Assembly (NCBI GenBank): GCA_029783825.1
Contig: JAREIK010003424.1
Location: 102,767-166,766 of the forward strand
Direction of reading: 5' to 3'
Length of the DNA: 64,000 bases
Source: Sapria himalayana
Taxonomy: Eukaryota > Streptophyta > Magnoliopsida > Malpighiales > Rafflesiaceae
Shown: positions 12,395 through 27,200 of the stretch, piece by piece
Layout: each line of letters starts with the position of its first letter
How positions within the stretch are numbered: the first letter of the stretch is position 1
The notes under the pieces: model-generated
The model's database searches: none
What the model saw: only the letters and a program-made list of their open reading frames with translations
Told to the model about the DNA's origin: nothing
Program-made: the position numbers and the translations under genes

Positions 12395-13510
12395 TAATTT
12401 ATTTTGTTCCTTTCTCAATTCTAGAATTATTGCTAAAGCTCTATCCAAAATAATAGGAGCTTTTACTTTATCTCTATTATGTCTCATCATATTTGATGTT
12501 TAATAAATGGGATATCAAAGGTAATTTGACTCATGTACGCTAACAGACTAGACCAAAGTTGTACCCCTATGTGTTGAAATAGCTAGTTTTTTAGGATGTT
12601 ATTTATATTGATTATTGTAATTTCTTCTAAAATATCTCTCATGCACACACACAAAGCAATTTTTTTAAAACATAGTTCACCTCTAAAAAAATAACCACTT
12701 TGTAGCCTATTAGAACAAACTAGCCCCAGGGCGGCTTGAGCAGGGCAATAAGTATGGGCTCTCTTTCAATCAAGAATCAAAAAATTTATTTTATTGGCAT
12801 GTCTAAGCCTTTTTTTATATCCTCATTGATATGAAAAGTATCATTTCTTTCTTTTTATATTAAATGAGTTATGTATACAAGCTCACAATACCCAAAAAGG
12901 AGTAAATATATCATATTCAAATGTATAAAAGGTTTTAATCATTGCTCAAAATATTAGTTTTGCATATTGACACTTGAGGTCACAAATCAAAGTAAAAAAT
13001 CATAGTGATATTTCCAATCCCAAGAATTTTAGCTATAGATAGTTATAAAGAGTAGTACTCGAGCTTTAACTATTTCTAGGGTCATGACTTTTACTCTTGA
13101 GGAATGTCGAATATTACAATCATTCCTAGTGCAATGACTTTGCAATATAAAGATAAAATGCACAAGCTATGGTCATATACAATATTGTGACCCACTATTA
13201 TAACGATTAAATATGTATTCATGATCATTCTTAGTGCCATAACAATATGATCAACAGAGAGACACAAGTTATGGCATATTCTCATCGATATGATTTTGTG
13301 TTCTAGAGACAAAATATACAATCATGACCATTGCTAATGCTACAATAATCTAAAGCAAGAAAGAGACTGAATCTATAACTGATCCCTTGAGTCATTACTT
13401 TGTGTTACATATACAAAAAGATAAATCTGTAACATTCCTAAAAGTTGTGAATTTCAACTTAAATCTAACACTTAGTTATTTGATTATAAAAGTTGCAAAA
13501 CAAGATATTT
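12395..13510. other. Unique non-satellite DNA, insert copy L, first part
   Basis: About 1.1 kb here does not match the satellite and is less AT-rich. It has an inverted second copy at about 41,588-42,655. I recognise no gene. It contains a 104-bp degenerate tandem repeat and a GGGCGGCTTGAGCAGGGC stretch near 12,731. About 60 bp at 12,395-12,455 has no counterpart in copy R, so one copy has an indel at this border. The open frame 13,321-13,091 (76 aa, minus) is present in copy R but is simply the tandem repeat read in one frame. Confidence 0.8.
13010..13460. repeat. Degenerate ~104-bp tandem repeat, copy L
   Basis: A CATTCCTAGTGC-like core recurs at 13,121, 13,226, 13,329 and 13,433, with a weaker start near 13,017. 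The spacings are 105, 103 and 104 bp. Downstream of the core, words such as CACAAGCTATGG and CACAAGTTATGG also recur. Copies are strongly diverged from one another, so this small array is older than the inverted duplication that carries it. Its period of about 35 codons explains the repetitive open frame on the minus strand. Confidence 0.7.
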
Positions 13511-13583
13511 AGGATTTTGGTTTTATGGGTTATGGTTATAGTTTATGGTTTAAGGTTTAGGATTTAAAGTTTAGGGATTCTGG
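13511..13583. repeat. Degenerate telomere-like tract, copy L
   Basis: Repeated GGTTTAGG-, GGTTATGG- and GTTTAGGG-like heptamers lie immediately beside the poly(T) end of the retrocopy. They resemble decayed plant telomere repeats (TTTAGGG). The tract is also present beside the poly(A) in copy R (41,507-41,587), so it was there before the duplication. Confidence 0.75.
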
Positions 13584-14876
13584 TTTTTTTTTGTTTTTTT
13601 TGGAAAATACACACTTTATTTATCATTTAGGCACACAACTTACAAGAGATTAAAAAGCTGACTAATTTAGGCCAGCCCACCAAATCCTATGCACCTTAAT
13701 GATTCTATACATAAAATACATAAAAAACATAATGCCTAATAATTCCAAGCATACGAATACAACTAAAATCACGTGGCATTCCCGAACTTCAGAGTTGGCA
13801 TTGAGTAATTATGCGCACTGCATCATTTCCATTCGGATTTGTCCAAGACATTTGGAGGAACCTGAATGACGCACCATATTAAAACTATGCAAATATAAGA
13901 TTGTGCATGTGTGTGACATGCATCATCAAGCATTTGCCTATGTCATTGCTATGCAATGGAATACATGTAAAAATGAATACACATAAATCTACAAGTTCAT
14001 ATCTACGGCACTTTGTCAATTCATTCTCACCTCTGAATTCTACATTCTTTTGCTCCAATGATCCTCAAAAGAGTATCTCTTGGGTTAGAATGCTTCCTCC
14101 TCGAGCTCCAAAAAGTGGCTGTATGTTGCACCGAAAAAATATCAAAAAATATGCATGCATCAGTGTGCATGTGTGATGATGTCCATCTCATAGTCTAATT
14201 ATCTACATGTACAACCAAGCTAGAATACAAGTAAAATTACAAAATGCTATAAAGACCGTCTTTTGCTCCTGGGAGTGTAGCATCGCCTAATGTGTATTTA
14301 CAAAATGCATTAGTAGGCCCCACTTATATATACTCATAGGTCCAGTTGCCCTCATTGCATGCTACTTAGAGAACAGACAAGATTGTGTGTGTGAATATGT
14401 CATGATACGTCTCTACAAGTACATGATGCATACAAAGTCCAAAATACAAATAAGTCTACAAACATTAACTACAAGTTTGAATCTTTCACTCCCGTGTGGC
14501 TGGTGTGGACTCCATTGCTTACTGGCCATGTTTGGTGATGCTTAAGATTTTTCCGGCTCTCCAATTAATCATTGATTACCCGCTACTCGTGTTGGGCGAC
14601 GGTTGGGTGGCCCTCTATGCTGCCTGATATGGCTAGTGGGACCCACTCCTAGCTACTCCTAGGTTTACTCCCGACAACTTTGCACGGTCTCGTCAGTTTT
14701 TTGAATGTTATCATCACGGCTTGCTACTGGGGCCCTCTACAAGCTTGTGGCCCATACTTCTGGATGCTTATAGGAATTGCTGGCCCCTCTAAATGCTACA
14801 CCAAAATGGACAAGAATATGTGCACGTGTGTACTGTTCTCCATCGCTATGTGTGTGTATTGCATCAGTATCAGGGT
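13584..14876 (-). mobile_element. Polyadenylated retrocopy of unknown transcript, copy L
   Basis: Read on the minus strand, this ~1.3-kb segment ends with an AATAAA signal (13,620-13,615) followed 13 bases later by a tail of nine A, one C and eight A (13,601-13,584). That is the hallmark of a reverse-transcribed, polyadenylated RNA. It is much GC-richer than the satellite (words such as GGGCCCCACTAGC). No reading frame of convincing length or familiar product runs in the sense direction; it could be a non-coding RNA copy, a 3' untranslated region or the 3' part of a LINE-type element. Small antisense frames (13,901-14,176 and 14,680-14,880) are not conserved in copy R. Its 5' end joins a satellite telomere-like block at about 14,876. 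Confidence 0.7.
13615..13620 (-). terminator. AATAAA polyadenylation signal of the retrocopy, copy L
   Basis: The minus strand reads AATAAA, 13 bases before the A-rich tail. This is normal spacing for a plant poly(A) site and supports the orientation of the retrocopy. Confidence 0.7.
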
Positions 14877-15764
14877 TTAGGAGTTTAGTAATTTAATTAT
14901 TTAGGAATTTTGTGGTTTATAGGTTTTATTTAAATAATTAAATAACAAAAAATTTATTTTTATGATTTTTTCTCATTTTCAAGGTTATAACCATTGAAAA
15001 TATTATAATTTTTAATTTTTTTTAAAATTCTAATACAATATATAATTATAATAATTATAATAATTATAAAAATTAAATATCATGTAAATTCAATATAAAT
15101 AATTTTATTGATCGATATTATAATATTGATCATAAAATAGATTAATAAACTATTATTAATAAGATAGATATAATTAAAATATATTTGCAAAACCTAAAAC
15201 GATTCAAAATCAAAGTAAAATATATTACTAAATAATAATTTTTTATTTTTAAATTTTTGATTCTTTTTATAAGCTTATAAATTTTTTTGATGAAGATAAA
15301 TTATTTAAACTATATTTGTCTCATTCATAATTTTATTTTGTAATTAATATTTCTATAAAAATAAACTAATAAATAATTAAAATGAATATTAAAATAATAA
15401 TGAATACGAATAAAAATGAGATATATGATTAATTACTTAGGGTATACCGGTTTAATGGTTTAAGTATTTAGGAGTTTAGGAGTTTAGTGATTTAAGTGTT
15501 TATGCATTTAGTATTTTATATGTTTTATTTAAATAATGAAATAATAAAAAAATTATTTTTCAATTTTTTTATCAATTTTGAAGGTTATAACCATTATAAA
15601 TATAATAATTTTTAAATTTTTTCAAATGTGAATACAATATTTAGTTATAATAAACTTAATAATTATATATCATGTAAATTAAAAATAAACAACTTTATTA
15701 TAGATATTAATAAACTAAATTTAAATATAAATATAATAATGATCAAAAAATAAATTAATAAACT

Positions 15765-15845
15765 ATTATTTATTGATGGATATTTATATTTTATTTATAA
15801 ATACTTAAACCTTTAAAGATGGTTTAAATGTTTAAGTATTTAAGA
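15765..15845. repeat. Fold-back join inside a satellite unit, left arm
   Basis: ATACTTAAACC (15,801-15,811) is followed after a 9-bp loop by GGTTTAAATGTTTAAGTAT (15,821-15,839). A piece of the telomere-like block therefore sits in opposite orientation to the rest. The same structure occurs at 39,247-39,296 in the right arm, so it predates the inverted duplication. Confidence 0.75.
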
Positions 15846-18800
15846 GTTTTGTTGTATTGGGGATTAAGAGTTTAATGATATAAGCGTTTAGGCATTTAGT
15901 AGTTTATAGGTTTTTTATAAACAATAAAATAACAAAAAATTTATTTTTGTGATTTTATCTCATTTTCAAAGATGATAACCTTTAAAAATATAATAATTTT
16001 TAAATTATTTTCAAATGTAAATATAATATTTAGTTATAATAATCATTATATTTAAATATCATATAAATTCAATATAAACAATTTTATTGATAAATATTCT
16101 AATAATGATCAAAAAATAAATTAATAATCTATTATTAATAAGATAGATACCAATTAAAATATAATTACAAAACCTAAAATGATTCAGAAGCAAAGCAAAA
16201 TATATTACTATATAATTATTTTTTGTTTCGAAAATTTTTTTTCTTTTAAAAAGTTTCCCTATAACTTTTTGATGAAAAATAATTTATATAAATTATTTTT
16301 GTATGGCTCAATTTATTATGTAATTAATATTTTTATAGAAATAAACAAATAAATAATTAAAATGAATATTTAAAATTATAATAAAAAAATGAGATTTATT
16401 ATTTATTATTTAGGGATACTATTTTAATTTAAATTAGATATGTCTCACTAATAATTTATTTTGTAATCAATATTTCTATAAAAATAAACTGATAGATAAT
16501 TAAAATAAAAATTTAAAATTATACTGAATAAAAATTAAATATAGATTTATGAATTATTATTAATGTTTACCAGTTTAAAAGTTTAAGTATTTAGAGGGTT
16601 TGTCATTTAGGAGTTTAGCGATGTATGTTTTAGGCATTTAGTAGTTTATAGGTTATATTTAAACAATGAAATAATAAAATAAATATTTGTGATATTTTTT
16701 TCACATTTTCAAAGGTTATAACCTTTGAAAATATAATAATTTTAAATTTTTTAAAAAAGTGAATACAATATTTAGTAATAATAATCATTATAATTATATA
16801 TAATATAAACTAAATTTAAACAATTTTATTGATAGATATTATATTAATGATCAACAAATAAATTAATAAACTATTATTAATAAGAAAGATTTTATTTAAA
16901 ATATATTTGCAAAACATAAATTTATTCATAATCAAAATTAAATATATTACTAAATAATAATTTTTTTGATGTTTTACTTCTTTTTATAAATTTATATTTT
17001 TTGTTATTAAAAGTAAATTATTTAAATTATATTTGTCTTCCTCATAATTTATTTTTAATTTATAATTCTATAAAAATAAACTAATAAATAATTAAAATTA
17101 ATATTTAAAACTATAATGAATAAAATAAAATAGATATTTATTATGTATTATTTAGGATATACTTGTTTAATGGTTTCAATATTTAGGTGTTTTGGGGTTT
17201 AGTGATTTAAGTGTTTAGGCCTTTAGTAATTTATAGTTATTATTTAAAGAATGAAAAAATAAATAATTTAATTTTTGTTTTTTTTTTAATTTTTGAAGGT
17301 TATAACATTTGAAAATATAATAATTTTTAATTTTTTTAAAATGTAAATATAATATTTAGTTATAATAATCTTAATAATTATATATAATGCAAACTCAATA
17401 TAAATAATTTTATTAATACATATTATAATAATGATCAATAAAAAATTAATAAACTATTATTAATAAGAATGATATAAATTAATATATAATTACAAAATCT
17501 AAAATGAATCAAAATCAAAATAAAATATATTACTAAATAATAAATTTTTGTTTTTAAAAATTTGCCTCTTATTATAAGGATATATATTTTTTTTGATGAA
17601 AAATAAATTATTTATATTAGATCTATCTCACTAATAATTTATTTTGTAATTAATATTTCTATAAAAATAAACTGATAAATAATTAAAATAAAAATTTAAA
17701 ATTATACTTAATAAAAATTAAATTGAGATTTAATATTTTTTCTTAATGTACAGCTGTTTATGGTTTAAGTATTTGGATGTTTTGTCATTTAAAAGTTTTG
17801 CAATTTATGTTTTTAGGCATTTAGTGGTTTATAGGTTTTATTTAAACAATGAAATAACAAAAAAATTTATAATTTTTTTTTTAATTTTCATAGGTTATAA
17901 CATTTGAAAATATAATAATATTTAAAATTTTTTGAAATGTGAATACAATATTTAGTTATTTTAATATTAATAATTATATATCCTATAAATTCAATATAAA
18001 CAATTTTATTGATAGATAATATAATAATGATGAAAAATTAAATTAATAAACTGTTAATAATAAGATTGATATTAATTAAAAAATATTTACAATACCCAAA
18101 TCGATTCAAGATTAAACTATAATATATTACTGTATAATAATTTTTAATTTTTATATTTTTACTTCTTTTATAAGCGTATATATTTTTTTTGATTAAAAAT
18201 AAATTATTATTATTATATTTGTCACACTCATAATTTAATTTGTTATAAATATTTGATAAAAATAAACTAATAAATAATTAAAATCATTATTTAAAATTAT
18301 AATGAAAAAAAATTAGATTTATTAATTATTTAGTATATAGTGGTTTATGGTTTATGTATTTAGGAGTTTACTGATTTACCTATATATGAATTTAGTGGTT
18401 TATATGTTTTATATTAAAAAAAATTACAAAAAATTTATTTTTGTTATTTTTTGATATTTTCAAATGTTATAACCTTTGAAAATACAATAAATTTTAGATT
18501 TTTTTCTAACGTGAATACAATCTTTAGTTATAATAATCATTATATGTATATATCATATAAATTCAATATAAATAATTTTATTGATAAATATTATAATAAT
18601 GATCAAAAAATAAATTAATAATCTATTATTAATAAGATAGATATCAATTAAAATATAATTACACAACCTAAAATGATTCAGAAGCAAAGCAAAATATATT
18701 ACTATATAATAATTTTTTGTTTTGAATATTTTTTCTTTTAAAAATTTTATGTATATTTTTTTGAAGAAAAATAATTTATATAAATTATATTTGTCTAAGT

Positions 18801-21800
18801 CATAATTTATTATGTAATTAATATATTTATAAAAATAAACAAATAAATAATTAAAATGAATATTTAAAATTATAATGAAAAAAACTCATATTTATTATTT
18901 ATTATTTAGGTATACCGGTTTAATTTAAATTAGATATTTTTCACTAATAATTTATTTTACAATTAATATTTCTATAAAAATAAACTAATAAATATTTAAA
19001 ATAAAAATTTAAAATTATACTAAATAAAATTTAAAATAAGATTTATGATTTTTTTTACTGTATACGAGTTTAATGTATTAAGTATTTAGAGGTTTTTTCA
19101 TTTAGGATTTTAGTGATTTATGTTTTTAGGGTTTTAGTGGTTTATAAGTTTTATTTTAAAAAATAAAATATAAAAAAAATTCTATAATTTTTTCTCATTT
19201 TCATAGGTTATAACCTTTGAAAATATAATAATATTTAAAATTTTTTGAAATGTGAATACAATACTTAGTTATAATAATATTAATAATTATATATCATATA
19301 AATTCAATATAAACAATTTTATTGATATATATTATAATAATGATCAAAATTAAATTTATAAACTATTGATATTAAGATAGATATTAATTAAAAAATAATT
19401 ACAAAACCCAAATTGATTCAAAATTCTAGTAAAATATATTTCTAGATAACAATTTTTAATTTTAAAATTTTTACTTCTTTTATAATGATATATATTTTTT
19501 AAATTATTTTTATCCCATTCAAAATTTATTTTGTAAAAATATTTCAATAAAAATAAACTAATAATTAATTGAAATGAATATTTAAAATTATAATAAATAG
19601 AATTAAAAATTTGATTTATTAATTATTAAGTAGTATATAGTGGTTTAATGGTTTATGTATTTTGGCATTACGGGGTTTAGAAGTTTAAAATATAATTAAA
19701 ATAAACTATTATTAATATGATAGATATAAATTAAAATATAATTTAAAAACATAAAATGATTCAAAATCAAAGTAAAATATATTACAAAATAATACTTTCT
19801 TTGATGTTTTGCTTCTTTTTATAAGTTTATATTTTTTGTTATTAAAAGTAAATTATTTAAATTATATTTGTCTTCCTCATTATTTATTTTTTATTTATAA
19901 TTCTATAAAAATAAACTAATAAATAATTAAAATGAATAATTAAAATTATAATGAATACAAATAAAATAGTGATTTTTTATTTATTATTCAGGATGTACTA
20001 TTTTAATGGTTTAAGTATTTAGGTGTTTTGGAGTTTAGTGATTTATAGTTTTTAATTAAAGAATGAAAAAATAAAAAATTTTATTTTTTGAATTTTTTTA
20101 AAATATTGACTGTTATAACCTTTGAAATTGTAATAATTTTTAATTTTTTTTAAATGTGATATAATATTCAGTAATAATAATATTAATAATTATATATAAT
20201 GTATGCTCAATATATAAAATTTTATTAATAGATATTATAATAATGATCGATATAAAATTAATAAACTATTATTAATAAGAATGATATAAAATAAAATATA
20301 ATTGCAAAATCTAAAATGATTCAAAATAAAACTAAAATATATTACTAAATAATAAATTTTTGTTTTTAAAATTTTGCCTCTTTTTATAAGAATATATATT
20401 TTTTTTGATGAAAAATAAATTATGTAAATTAGATCTATCTCTCTAATAATTTATTTTGTAATTAATATTTCTATCAAAATAAACTTATAAATAATTAAAA
20501 TAAAAATTTAAAAATATACTTAATAAAAATTAAATTGAGATTTATGATTTTTTATTAATGTATACCTATTTAATAGTTTAAGTATTAAAAGGTTTTGTCA
20601 TTTAGGAGTTTAGCATTTTATGTTTTTAGGCATTTAGTGGTTTATAGGTTTTATTTAAACAATAAAATAACAAAAAAAATTTGTACTTTTTTCTCATTTT
20701 CATAGGTCATAACCTTTGAAAATATAATAATATTTAAAATTTTTTGAAATGTGAATAAAATATTTAGTTTTAATAATATTAATAATTATATATCATATAA
20801 ATTCAATATAAATAATTTTATTGGTAGATAATATAATAATGATCAAATTTAAAGTAATAAACTATTAATATATAGATTGATATTAATTAAAAAATATTTA
20901 CAAAACCCAAATTGATTCAAAATTAAAGTAAAATATATTACCGGATAATAATTTTTAATTTTCAATTTTTTACTTCTTTTATAAGCATATATATTTTTTT
21001 GATTAAGAATAAATTAATTAAAATATATATGTCACTCTCATAATTTAATTTGTAATAAATCTTTCTATAAAAATAAACTAATAAATAATTAAAATGAATA
21101 TTTAAAATTATAATAAATATAAATAAAAATTAGATTTATTAATTATTAAGTAGTATATAGCGGTTTAATGGTTTATGTATTTAGGCATTATGAGGTTTAT
21201 GAGTTTACTAATTTAATTGTGTATGCATTTAGTGGTTTATAGGTTTTATTAAACAAATAAAATAATAAAAAATTTATTTTTATTATTTTTTGATATTTTC
21301 AAAGGTTATAACCTTTGAAAATATAATAATTTTTAAATTTTTTTTAAATGTGAATACAAAATATGTTAGAATAATCATTATATTTATATATCATATAAAT
21401 TCAATATAAACAATTTTAGTGATAAATATTTTAATAATGATCAAAAAATAAATTTATAATCTATGATTAATAAGATAGATATCAATTAAAATATAATTAC
21501 AAAACCTAAAATGATTCAGAAGAAAAGCAAAATATATTACTATATAATAATTTTTTGTATTAAAATTTTTTTTTTAAAAAAAAGATTATCAATAATTTTT
21601 TGATCAAAATATATTAAAAGGTTTATGTATTTAGGGGTTTCAGGGTCTATGAGCTTACTAATTTAAGTAAGTAAATAGTTAATGATCTATTGGTTTTAAT
21701 TTAAAAATGAAATAACAAAAAATTTATTTTATTATTTTTTCTCATTTTTTAAGATTATAACCTTTAAAAATAAAATAATTTTTAAATTTCTTTTCAAAAG

Positions 21801-24283
21801 TGAATAAAATATATATTTATCAAAATCATAATAATTATATATCATATTAATTCAATATAAACAATTTTATTGATAGATATTCTAATAATTATCAAAAAAT
21901 AAATTAAAAATCTATTAAGAATAAGATTGATATTACTTAAAATATAATATCAAAACCTAAAATGATTCAAAAGCAAAACAAAATATATCACTAAATAATA
22001 ATTATTTGTTTTTAAATTTTTATGATTTTTATAAACATTTCTATTTTTTGATGAACAATATTTTTAATAAATTATATTTTTAACTCATAATTTATTTTAT
22101 AATTAATATATATATATAAATGAAAAACTAAACGATCAAAATTATTTTTTAAAATACTAATGAAAATAAATAAAAATGAGATTTATTAATTATTTTTTAG
22201 TGTATAGCGGTTTAAAGGATTATCTATATAGGGGTATCAGAATTTTGTTGTATAGTCATTTAAGTGTTTAGGCATTTTGTAGTGTATAGGTTTTATTTAA
22301 ACAATGAAATAATAAAAAAAATATTTTTTTTATTTTTTCACATTTTCAAAGGTTATAACCTTTGAAAATATAATAATTTTAAATTTTTTTTAAAAAGTTA
22401 ATATAATATTTAGTCATAATAATCATTATATATATATATTTTATATAAATTCAATATAAACATTCATATTGATAAAAATTCTAATAATGATCAAAAAATA
22501 AATTAATAATCTATTATTAATAAGATAGATATCATTTAAAATATAATTACAAATATTAAAATGATTCAGAAGAAAAGAAAAATATATTACTCTATAATAA
22601 TTTTTTGTTTTGAAATTTTTTTTTCTTTTAAAAAGTTTATTTATAATTTTTTGATGAATAATAATTTATAAAAATTATATTTGTTTAGTTGATAATTTAT
22701 TTTGTAATTAATAATTATATAAAAATATACAAATAAATAATTAAAATGAATATTTAAAATTATAATGAAAAAAATTGAGTTTTATTTTTATTATTTAGGG
22801 TATACTCGTTTAATTTAAATTAGGATCTATCTAACTAATAATTTATTATGTAATTAATATTTCTATAAAATAAACTGAAATATAATTAAAATAAAAATTT
22901 AAAATAAACTGAATAAAAATAAAAATGAAAATTTATGATTTATTATAAATGTATACCAGTTTAATTGTTTAAGTATTTAGAGGTTTTTTCATTTAGGAGT
23001 TTAGCGATTTATGTTTTTAGGCATTTAGTGGTTTATAAGTTTTACTTAAACAATAAAATAAAAAAAATTAATTTTTTCTCATTTTCATAGGTCATAATCT
23101 TTGAAAATATAATAATATTTAAATTTTTTTGAAATGGGAATACAATATTTAGGTATAATAATATTAATAATTATATATCATATAAATTCAATATAAACAA
23201 TTTTATTGATAGATATAAAAATAATGATCAAAAATTAAATTAATATACTATTAATAATAAGATAGATATTAATTAAAAAATATTTACAAAACCAAAATTG
23301 ATTCAAAATTAAAGTAAAATATCTTACTTAATAATAATTTTTAATTTTAAATTTTTACTTATTATATAGCGTAAATACTTTTTTGATTAAAAAAAATTAT
23401 TTAAATTATATTTCTCGCACTCATAATTTATTTTTTAATAAACATTTCTATAGAAATAAACTAATAAATAATTAAAATAAATATTTAAAATTTTAATAAA
23501 TAGAAATAAAAATTTGATTTATAAATTATTAAGTAGTATATAGCGGTATAATGGTTTATGTATTTAGGAATTATGAGGTTTAAGAGTTTATTGATTTAAC
23601 TATGTATGCATTTAGTGGTTATAGGTTTTATTTAAAAAATAAATAAATAAAAAATATATTTTTATTATTTTTTGATACTTTCAAATGTTATAACCTTTGA
23701 AAATAAATAATTTTTAAATTTTTTTCAAAAGTGAATTCAATATTTAGTTATAATAATCATTATATTTATATTTCATATAAATTCAATATAAATAACGTTA
23801 TTGATAAATATTCTAATAATGATCAAATAATAAATTAATAATCTATTTTAATAAGATAGATATCAATTAAAATATTATTACAAAACCTAAAATGATTTAG
23901 AAGGAAAGCAAAATATATTACGATATAATAAATTTTTGTTTGGAAACTTTTTTTTCTTTTAATAAGTTTATCTATATTTTTTGATGAAAAATAATTTATA
24001 TAAATTATATTTGTCTAACTCATAATTTAAATTGTAATTAATATTTAATAAAAATAAATGAATAAATAATTAAAATGAATAATTTAAATTAAAATTTAAA
24101 AAATATTATTGAGATTTATTAATTATTATTTAGGGTATACCAGTTTAAAAGTATTATCTATTTAGGGTTTTCGAGATTTCGGAGTTATTGACTTAAGTGT
24201 TTAGGCATTTAGTAGTTTATAGGATTTATTTAAACAATGAAATAACAAAAAAATTATTTTTGATATTTTCTCACATTTTCAAA

Positions 24284-27200
24284 GTTTATAACCTTTGAAA
24301 ATGTAATAATTTTAAATTTTTTTAAAAATGTGAATACGATATTTAGTAATAAGAATCATTATAATTATATATAATATAAACTAAATATAAACAATTTTAT
24401 TGATAGATATGATATCAATTATCAAAAAAAAAAATTAATATGCTATTATTAATATGATAGATATAAATTAAAATATAATTGCAAAACCTATAATTATTCA
24501 AAATTAAAGTAAAATTTATTACCAAATAATTTTTTTTGTTTTTTAGTGTTTTCTTCTTTTTATAAGCTTAGAATTTTTTTTGATGAAAAATAAATTATTT
24601 AAATTATATTTAAGATTTACGAGTTCAAATTTTAAGTATTTAGGGGCTTTTGTGTTTAGGAGTTTATAGATTTAAGTGTTTATGCATTTAGTGGTCTATA
24701 AGTTTTATTTAAACAATGATATAACGAAAAAATTATTTTTATTTTTTTTTTCTAATTTTTGAAGGTTAAAACCTTTGAAAATATAAAAATTTCTAAATTT
24801 TTTTCAAATATAAATATATTATTTAGTTATAATAATCTTAATAAATATAAGTCATTTAAATTCAATATAAATAATCCCATTGCTAGATATTATAATAATG
24901 ATCAATAAATAAATTAATAAACTATTATTAATAAGATAGATATTATTTAAAATATATTTGCAAAATCTAAATTTATTCAAAATCAAAGTATATATTACTG
25001 AATAATTTTTTTTTTTTTTGCTTTTTTTAAAAGTTTATATTTTTGTTATTAAAAATTAATTATTTAAATTATATTTGTCTTCCTCATAATTTATTTTGTA
25101 ATTTATAATTATATAAAAATAAACTAATAAATAATTAAAATAAATATTTAAAATTATAATGAATACAAATAAAATTGAGATTTAGTATTTATTATTCAGG
25201 ATATACAGGTTTAATGGTTTAAGTATTTAAATGTTTTGGGGTTTAGCCATTTAAGTGTTTATGCCTTAAGTTATTTTATCTAATTTTTGAAAGTTATAAC
25301 ATTTGAAAATATAATAGTTTTTATTTTTTTTTAAATTTGAATATAATATTTAGTTATAATAATCTTGTTAATTATATATAATGTAAAATCAAAATAAATA
25401 ATTTTATTAATAGATATTATAATAATGATCAATAAATAAATTAATAAACTATTATTAATTAGAATGATATAAATTAAAATATAATTGCAAAATCTAAAAT
25501 TATTCAAAATTAAATTAAAACAAATTACTAAATAATAATATTTTGTTTTACAAATTTTGCCCCTTTTTTTGATCTTATATTTTTTTGATGAAAGATAAAT
25601 TATTTTTATTATATCAGTCTCACTAACAATTTATTTGGTAATTAATATTTCAATAAAAATAAACTGATAAATAATTAAAATGAATATTTAAAATTATAAT
25701 GAATACTAATAAAAATGAGATTTATTATTTATTATTTATTATTTATTATTTAGAGTATACTAATTTAAAGGCTTATGTATTTATGGGCTTCGGGGTTTAG
25801 GTGCTTAGTCATTAAGAATTTAGGTATTTTGTGGTTTATAGATTTTATTTAAAAAATCTAATAACAAAAAATTTATTTTTATATTTTTTTTTATTTTGAA
25901 AAGTTATAACCTTTAAAAACTTAATAATTTATAATTTTTATTAAAATATTCTAATATTATTTTTTTATAATAATCTAAATAATTATATATTATTTAAATT
26001 CAATATAAATAATTTTTTTATAGATATTATGATGACGATAATAAAATAAATTAATAAACTATTATTAATAAGATAGATATTAAATAAAATTTAATTGTAA
26101 ACCCTAAAATTATTCAGAATCAAATTAAAATATATTAATAAAATAGATATTAAATAAAACTATTATTAATAAGATAAAATATACAGCTTTAAAAGATTAT
26201 ATATTTAGGAGTTTTTGGATTTAATAATTTAGTGATTTAAGTGTTTAGGCATTTAGTAGTTTATAGGTTTTATTTAAAAAATAAAATAACAAAATTTTTT
26301 TTAGTTATTTGTTATTATTTTTGAAGGATATTACCTTTGAAACATTAACAATTTTTAAATTTTTTTTAAATGTGAATACTTTATTTACTTATGATAATCT
26401 TAACAATTATATATCATGTAAATTCAATATAAACAATTATATTGATATATATTATAATAATGATCATAAAAAAGATTAATAATCAATTATTAATAAGATA
26501 AATATTGTTTAAAATATCATTACAAAACCTAAAATGATTCAAAATCAAAGTGAAATAATTTTGTAAATATTAATTTTAAATTTTTAAATTTTTGTATCCA
26601 TTTATAAGCTTATATATTTTTTGATGAAAAATAAATTATTTAAATTATATTTGTCTAACTATTAATTTAATTTTAAATTTATATTTCTATAAAAATAAAC
26701 TAATAAATAATTAAAATGTATATATAAAATTATAATGAATAATAATAAAAATAATATTTATTATTTATTATTTTGGGTATACCTATTTAATGGTTTAAGT
26801 TTATTGTGGTTTTGGGGTTAATGAGTTTATTGATTTATATGTTTACACATTTAGGTTTTATTTATTGATTTATAAGTTTAATTTAATCAAAGAAATAACA
26901 AAAAAATTATTTTTATGAATTTTCATTATTTTCAAAGGTTATAACCTTTGAAAATATAATAATTTTTTAATAGTTCTAAAATATGAATACAATACTTAAT
27001 TATAAAAATCTTAATAATTATATTTGATGTAATTCCAATATAAAAAATTTTATTAATATATATTATTATGATGATAAAGAAATAAAGTAATAAACTATTA
27101 TTAATAAGATTGATATTAATTAAAATATAATTGCAGAACCCAAAATAATTCAAAATCAAAGTAAATTATATTACTAAGTAAAATTTTAAATTTTTGAAAT

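Larger units (their letters stand above)
11550..18900 (+). repeat. Inverted duplication, left arm
   Basis: This segment matches 35,650-43,490 in reverse orientation. Paired landmarks sum to about 55,000-55,100: the CTTACTACTTTAAGTAAG unit (11,720 and 43,290), the short GTTTAATTTAAATTAG unit (12,285 and 42,745), the whole non-satellite insert, the fold-back join (15,801-15,839 and 39,247-39,296) and the short unit at 16,430 and 38,660. Beyond about 16,830 the sum drops to about 54,550 because the left arm lost one unit. The match continues through 17,760/36,790 and 18,350/36,200 and ends near 18,900/35,650. Arm identity is roughly 90-94 % in the stretches compared by eye. Confidence 0.85.

Noticed and set aside
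13091..13321. Open frame present in both insert copies (13,321-13,091 minus and 41,769-42,008 plus)
   Set aside because: It follows from the ~104-bp tandem repeat. The proteins differ at about 11 of 76 positions, no better than the DNA, so there is no sign of selection for coding.
13901..14176. Open frames within the retrocopies (13,901-14,176, 14,680-14,880, 40,183-40,383, 40,384-40,611)
   Set aside because: They run antisense to the poly(A) orientation and are not kept in the other copy.
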